Shown piece by piece: positions 60,287 through 64,000 of a DNA stretch of 64,000 nt. Position 1 is the first letter of the stretch. Every line of letters begins with the position of its first letter. Source of the stretch: UBA7803 sp041395905 (lineage in GTDB: Bacteria; Pseudomonadota; Gammaproteobacteria; Pseudomonadales; Azotimanducaceae); assembly GCA_041395905.1 (NCBI GenBank), contig JAWKZP010000019.1, forward strand, positions 1 to 64,000, given 5' to 3'. Both the position numbers and the translations under genes were made by a program. The notes under the pieces are model-generated. The model did not search any database and was not told the origin of the DNA. It was given only the letters and a program-made list of their open reading frames with translations.

Positions 60287-60838
60287 ATGGCACTGAAAGG
60301 CATTCATCACGCCGCCTACCGCTGCAGGGACGCGAAAGAGACCGTCGAGTGGTACGAAAAGTACCTGGGCATGCGCTACCTGCTGGCATTCGCCGAAGAC
60401 GAGGTCCCGTCCACCAGGGAGCAGGATCCGTACATGCACGTGTTCCTGGACGCCGGCGGCGGCAACGTGCTCGCGTTCTTCGAGCTGCCCACCAAGCCGG
60501 AGATGGACCGTGACCGCAACACCCCCGTGTGGGTGCAGCACCTGGCAATGAAGGTGGAATCGCTGGACGAGCTGCTGGCCACCAGGGCGCGGCTCGAGGC
60601 CGACGGCATCGAGGTGATCGGCCCCGTCGACCATGCGCTGTTTCAGTCCATCTATTTCTTCGACCCCAACGGCCACCGCCTGGAGCTGGCGGTGGATACC
60701 GCGGCCGAGCAGCTCATGCCGCTGTTGGACGAGGTGAAGTGGGACATGCTCGAAGAGTGGAGCCGTACGCGCAAGGCACCCCAGCACGCACGCTGGCTGC
60801 ACGACGGCAGCTACAAGGACATGATCCGACGCCGCTAG
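60287..60838 (+). CDS. VOC family dioxygenase/glyoxalase-like protein
   Basis: A 183-residue VOC protein with HHAAYRCRDAKETVEWYEKYLGM at the start, FFELPTKPEMD in the middle and YFFDPNGHRLELAVD at the end. His (H7/H8), the second His (VQHLAMKV) and the Glu of HRLEL make a plausible metal triad, as in extradiol dioxygenase-type VOC enzymes. A C-terminal extension of about 40 residues is unusual for a single-unit VOC protein. It follows the nitroreductase remnant by 12 bases and overlaps the convergent P450 end by four bases. Confidence 0.87.
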   Translation: MALKGIHHAAYRCRDAKETVEWYEKYLGMRYLLAFAEDEVPSTREQDPYMHVFLDAGGGNVLAFFELPTKPEMDRDRNTPVWVQHLAMKVESLDELLATRARLEADGIEVIGPVDHALFQSIYFFDPNGHRLELAVDTAAEQLMPLLDEVKWDMLEEWSRTRKAPQHARWLHDGSYKDMIRRR

Positions 60839-62058
60839 ATCGAGACCCGCAGCTCGGTCACCTCGCGAAAGCGCACCCGCTTCGACAGCCGCGCCGGCTC
60901 GTCGAGCCGCAGCGTGGGGAAGCGCGCGAACAACCTGGCGAACACGACGCGCCCCTCGAGCCGCGCGAGCGCGTTGCCGGCGCAGACGTGGATGCCGAGC
61001 CCGAACGACAGGTGGCGATTGGGCCGCCGGGCGATGTCGAATCGCTCCGGGTCGGCGAACTGTTCCGGGTCGCGATTGGCCGCGCCGATCATCAGATGCA
61101 CCAGACTGCCGGCCGGCAGCGCCACGCCGGACAGCATCGTATCCGCCAGCGCGCGCCGATTGTTCACCTGTATCGGCGCCTGAAACCGCAGCACCTCCTC
61201 CACCAGGCTGTCGATGAGCGCCGGATCGGCCCGCAGGGCCTGCACCTGCTCCGGGTGCCGCAGCATTTCGTGAATGCCGTGGGAGATCATGTTGGTGGAG
61301 GTCTCGTGGCCGGCGTTGAGCAGAAAGATGCACTGGTGCAGCAGCTCGAGCTCGCTGAGCTTCGCGCCGTCGGCTTCAGCATCCATCAGCGCGGTGAGGA
61401 TCTCACCGGGCCGTGCGCTGCCCGGGTCGGCGCGGCGACGGCGCATCTGTTCGCGCAGGTAGGCCTTGAAGTCCTCTACTGCCTCGCACCCTGCCTGAAA
61501 CTGCCCGTCGCTCAGCACCGGCTCCAGCGCACCCAGGATCCGCAGCGCCCACTCGCGGATCAGGCCGCGATCGGAGCTCGGCACGCCGAGCATGTCGCAT
61601 ACCACCTCGACGGGCAGCTTGAACGACAGCTCCGACACGATCTCCATTCGTCCCTGCTCGGCCAGCTGATCCAGGTAGCCCTCCACCAGCGAGTGGATGC
61701 GCGGCTCCAGCGCCGCCAGGGCCTTGCGGGTGAACGCCGCCTGAAACAGCTCGCGGATGCGCGTGTGATCGGGCGGGTCGCGGAACACCAGGCTGGTGGT
61801 GTGGTGCTCGTAGAGCGGCGAGTCGCCGAATTTCGGCTTGAACTCCACCTTCTTGTCCGAGCTCCAGAGCATAGGCGCGCGATACACCGCTTCCAGATCC
61901 GCGTAGCGGGTGAGCAGGTACGAGCCGTCGGGCATCCGGTGCACCGGCCGCTCGGCGCGCAGGGCGGCGAAGTAGCGGTACGGATCGGCGCTGTAGTCGC
62001 CGGGCAGGTTGCGCAGATCGAAGGCGCCGACGTCTATGCCCGTGGTGCTCTCAGACAA
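60835..62058 (-). CDS. Cytochrome P450
   Basis: A 407-residue P450. The haem loop FGLGIHVCAG carries Cys359, the I-helix AGHETSTN is the standard (A/G)Gx(D/E)T(T/S), and ExxR is in VEEVLRF. It is the fourth P450 in the window and lies close to the VOC and BVMO genes. The family of this type includes CYP107-like hydroxylases. No ferredoxin gene is adjacent. Confidence 0.93.
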   Translation of the reverse strand: MSESTTGIDVGAFDLRNLPGDYSADPYRYFAALRAERPVHRMPDGSYLLTRYADLEAVYRAPMLWSSDKKVEFKPKFGDSPLYEHHTTSLVFRDPPDHTRIRELFQAAFTRKALAALEPRIHSLVEGYLDQLAEQGRMEIVSELSFKLPVEVVCDMLGVPSSDRGLIREWALRILGALEPVLSDGQFQAGCEAVEDFKAYLREQMRRRRADPGSARPGEILTALMDAEADGAKLSELELLHQCIFLLNAGHETSTNMISHGIHEMLRHPEQVQALRADPALIDSLVEEVLRFQAPIQVNNRRALADTMLSGVALPAGSLVHLMIGAANRDPEQFADPERFDIARRPNRHLSFGLGIHVCAGNALARLEGRVVFARLFARFPTLRLDEPARLSKRVRFREVTELRVSI

Positions 62059-62191
62059 GGTTCGCCTCTCCGAGCTGAACCACTGATACGGGCGATGCTA
62101 GTCCACCCGCAGGGATCAGGCCAGGCTCCGCCGGCGACGCGCAACATTCCCATGGGGCGGTCCAGCCGGATGTGCCGGGCGAGGCAGCCCC

Positions 62192-62956
62192 TCAATCAGG
62201 CTCCACCAGCAGACGCCCATTGAGCGGCAGCACCGGTCGAGCGTTCATGCCCATCATGGTCTCCATCGCCCGGATCTGCTCAGGGCTGGCCTCGACGACG
62301 TCTTCCACCACATGCCAGTTCACCCCTTCCGAGCAGGGGGGCGTGGTCAGCGAGCCCATGTAGCGGTACACCTCGATCTCCTCGGGGAGAAGCCCGTTCG
62401 GGTCGAGGGTCACGCCGCTGACCGTCTCGGGTTCAGCGCCGGCAGCAGCTGCCGCGTCGATGATTTTCTGCAGTTCGCCGTTGGCCTCGCCCGCTTCGAA
62501 CAGCACCCCCAGGACTCCGAGCGAGCCCTCATCGGTGGCGTGCACGAAGTGGGCCACGAGCGGATAGTGCTCTCCCGAGAACGTGTGCTCGCTGGGCGTA
62601 TGGAAGTGCACCTGCACCAGGTTGAACACGCTGCCGCCGCTGGTCATGTACGAGCCGGGGGCGAAGTTGGCCTGCACCGTCTTGCCGTTGTTGACGATCA
62701 CCAGCGGACCCGGATCCCAGTCCGTGGAAACCTCCAGATCGCCTACCGCGTTTGCCTGCTTCAGGTCGATGGGCGACTGCATCAGGCCGGTTTTGCACAG
62801 CTCGTAGCGCGACGAGAGGTCTCCCCAGTGTTCGGGACCCGTGGCGCCCGCGTAGCCCCAGGCGCCTGATTCGTCCGCGGCGAACGCCGGCCCTGCCACC
62901 GCGGTCGCGATCAGCGTGCCGGCAACCGCGCGCGCAACCATGGAACGGGATTTCAT
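62192..62956 (-). CDS. Alpha-carbonic anhydrase, periplasmic
   Basis: A 254-residue exported enzyme. The signal peptide ends near AFA (26). The zinc ligands are H117 and H119 (QVHFHTPSEH) and H136 (LVAHFVH), the Glu-His of SEH follows, and C54 with the Cys of TTPPCSEGV form the usual disulfide. It interconverts CO2 and bicarbonate in the periplasm. The ATG at 62956 has AAGGAGAG eight bases upstream. Completely standard in length and motifs for bacterial alpha-CA. Confidence 0.94.
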   Translation of the reverse strand: MKSRSMVARAVAGTLIATAVAGPAFAADESGAWGYAGATGPEHWGDLSSRYELCKTGLMQSPIDLKQANAVGDLEVSTDWDPGPLVIVNNGKTVQANFAPGSYMTSGGSVFNLVQVHFHTPSEHTFSGEHYPLVAHFVHATDEGSLGVLGVLFEAGEANGELQKIIDAAAAAGAEPETVSGVTLDPNGLLPEEIEVYRYMGSLTTPPCSEGVNWHVVEDVVEASPEQIRAMETMMGMNARPVLPLNGRLLVEPD

Positions 62957-63156
62957 CACTGGCTCTCCTTGTACTGTCTGCGCAACCTCCGCACAGGGGC
63001 AGGAGGCGGTGTGCCGCGCCCTCCAGGGGCTCGGTGCCGGGGACTTTGCCCGTCCCCGCCGACTCGGAAAACCGGATAATTTCTGCGCCGTGATTCGAGA
63101 TTTTCGATGAATTGAGATTAGCGCGCCGACACCTGCGCAGCGCGCGAACGCAAAGA

Positions 63157-63714
63157 TCAATCGAGACCGAGGTAGCAGCGCACCGCGCCCGCTTCGCGCA
63201 CCACGAACGAGGTACCGCGAGGAATGAACAGCTCGTCACCGGGCTCGAGCACGTAGTCCACACCGTGCATCTCGATATCCAGCCGGCCATCGGTGACCAC
63301 CAGCAGCGCATCCCTGCCCCGGGCTTCGTCCGGCAGCGACGGACCCGCGGGCAGCACGACGGTGGCGCAGCCGTAACCGCGCTCGCGCCAGTCGCGTGAA
63401 ACCTCGCCATGATCCACGGGCACGCGGAACTTCCGCCGTATCACGAACTCTTCAGTCTCCGGCGCCGGATGCAGGCGCCCGGTGAGCAAGCCGTAGAGAT
63501 GATCCTTCAGCTGCGCGCGGCGGCGCTTGAGGTCCTCGGTGTAGGCATCGGAGGGCGTCTCGATCTCCTGCTCGATGCGGTAGATCTCGTTGTCCAGGGC
63601 CTCGTAGTCCGCATACAGGCGGCGGAACTCCGCGCTCTCCAGCTTCAGATCGTGGACCCGTTGCTTCAGTTCGGGGAATTCGTGCGCCAGGTCTCTGTGG
63701 TGCTCGATCGTCAT
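63157..63714 (-). CDS. Fusion of DUF465 (YdcH-like) and cupin domains
   Basis: A 185-residue protein. Residues about 5-80 are a DUF465 helical hairpin (LAHEFPELKQRVHDLKLESAEFRRLYADYEALDNEIYRIE...RRRAQLKDHLY), normally a separate protein of about 70 residues. Residues about 95-185 form a cupin (LLVVTDGRLDIEMHGVDYVLEPGDELFIPRGTSFVV). It follows the RND gene with TGATG overlap, so it is translationally coupled to it. The cupin lacks a clear His metal triad. A regulatory or binding role for a metal or small molecule linked to efflux is possible. Confidence 0.82.
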   Translation of the reverse strand: MTIEHHRDLAHEFPELKQRVHDLKLESAEFRRLYADYEALDNEIYRIEQEIETPSDAYTEDLKRRRAQLKDHLYGLLTGRLHPAPETEEFVIRRKFRVPVDHGEVSRDWRERGYGCATVVLPAGPSLPDEARGRDALLVVTDGRLDIEMHGVDYVLEPGDELFIPRGTSFVVREAGAVRCYLGLD

Positions 63715-64000
63715 CAGATGGCCGGAGAGTCCGTGGCGAATTCCGCCACGTCGTGCCGCTGCGCATTGCGGTCCTTGGCCAGCAGCACGTATACCGCGGG
63801 CACCACGAACAGGGTGAACACCGTGCCCAGCCCGAGGCCGGTGAAGATCACCAGACCCATCTGAAAGCGGCTCACCGAGCCGGGGCCGGTAGCCAGCAGC
63901 AGGGGCACCATGGCCATCAGCATGGCGACGGTGGTCATGAGGATCGGCCGGTAGCGGGTAGCCGTGGCCCTGGCAACGGCCGCGCGCTTGTCGAGCCCCT
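63714..64000 (-). CDS. RND efflux transporter permease, 3' part
   Basis: The C-terminal 95 codons of an RND pump (TVAMLMAMVPLLLATGPGSVSRFQMG, then GLGLGTVFTLFVVPAVYVLL), which is the end of the transporter's transmembrane helices 11-12. The gene continues beyond the window on the minus strand. It encodes the inner-membrane proton-driven pump of a tripartite efflux system. Its stop overlaps the DUF465-cupin start. The type (HAE1 drug, or heavy metal) cannot be decided from this part, although the sequence resembles HAE1-type ends. Confidence 0.9.
   Translation of the reverse strand, partial: GLDKRAAVARATATRYRPILMTTVAMLMAMVPLLLATGPGSVSRFQMGLVIFTGLGLGTVFTLFVVPAVYVLLAKDRNAQRHDVAEFATDSPAI

Noticed and set aside
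1..64000. CRISPR arrays, tRNA or rRNA genes, transposases, integrases, phage genes
   Set aside because: I read for regularly spaced repeats, cloverleaf-type sequences and mobile-element proteins and saw none. Absence by eye is not proof; tRNAscan and CRISPR finders would settle it.

Overview
The window is 64 kb of dense, GC-rich proteobacterial chromosome with no rRNA, tRNA, CRISPR array, insertion sequence or phage gene that I could recognise. SlyX, a YdcH/DUF465 domain, YegP, a Zur-like operator, TonB-dependent uptake and a homoprotocatechuate (Hpa) block point to Pseudomonadota, most likely an aerobic gammaproteobacterium (inference; no marker gene is present to settle it). The gene content is that of a degrader of hydrophobic or aromatic compounds: four cytochrome P450s, two Baeyer-Villiger-type flavin monooxygenases, a Rieske oxygenase, an acyl-CoA-dehydrogenase-fold flavoprotein, three crotonases, two split MaoC hydratase pairs, a PQQ quinohaemoprotein dehydrogenase, a TesB thioesterase and several SDRs.

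Region 1 (1-19536) is a mosaic of mostly single genes: the end of an isopropylmalate/isocitrate dehydrogenase, a TRIC-like channel, threonine aldolase, an alkylsulfatase-like protein with an altered metal site, an ICL/PEP-mutase lyase, a luciferase-like monooxygenase, a TetR-serine hydrolase pair with a clear 20-bp palindromic operator, a glycine-zipper lipoprotein, a BVMO, PQQ dehydrogenase, MFS exporter, crotonase, SlyX, NAT, GST and a ThDP enzyme with an ABM-domain partner.

Region 2 (19649-23128) is a probable zinc-import operon. A Zur-like box overlaps a -10-like hexamer immediately before the first ATG. It is followed by a 94-aa Cys/His-bearing exported protein, a beta-barrel outer-membrane protein, a ZnuA-like binding protein and a ZnuB-like permease. 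No ATPase gene is present anywhere in the window.

Region 3 (23138-30913) holds a MaoC pair with a nitroreductase, another crotonase, a stress/envelope trio (YegP, DUF937, BON-LysM), a DUF3108 protein, a tautomerase and a soluble winged-helix/TPR regulator.

Region 4 (30929-50157) is the catabolic core, built of divergent modules: HxlR-SDR-DsbA/HCCA isomerase-TesB facing a crotonase and a Rieske oxygenase; LuxR-TonB receptor-PPOX-ACAD-MDR facing dehydratase-MaoC-P450-PPOX-SDR; and EthD-SDR facing nitronate monooxygenase-P450. The TonB receptor probably imports the substrate that the flanking oxidases and hydratases process (inference).

Region 5 (50215-55709) is a divergent hpa-type meta-cleavage block: HpaE-HpaD-HpaF on the minus strand, HpaG-MarR/HpaR-P450 on the plus strand. 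Repeated TAACATGTTA-like operators lie between them. The HpaF homologue has Ala instead of the catalytic Pro1, and HpaH, HpaI and HpaBC are absent.

Region 6 (55732-64000) has VOC proteins, a D-aminoacylase-like amidohydrolase, a second BVMO followed by a strong intrinsic terminator and a decayed nitroreductase fragment, a fourth P450, a periplasmic alpha-carbonic anhydrase, a DUF465-cupin fusion, and the 3' end of an RND efflux pump gene.
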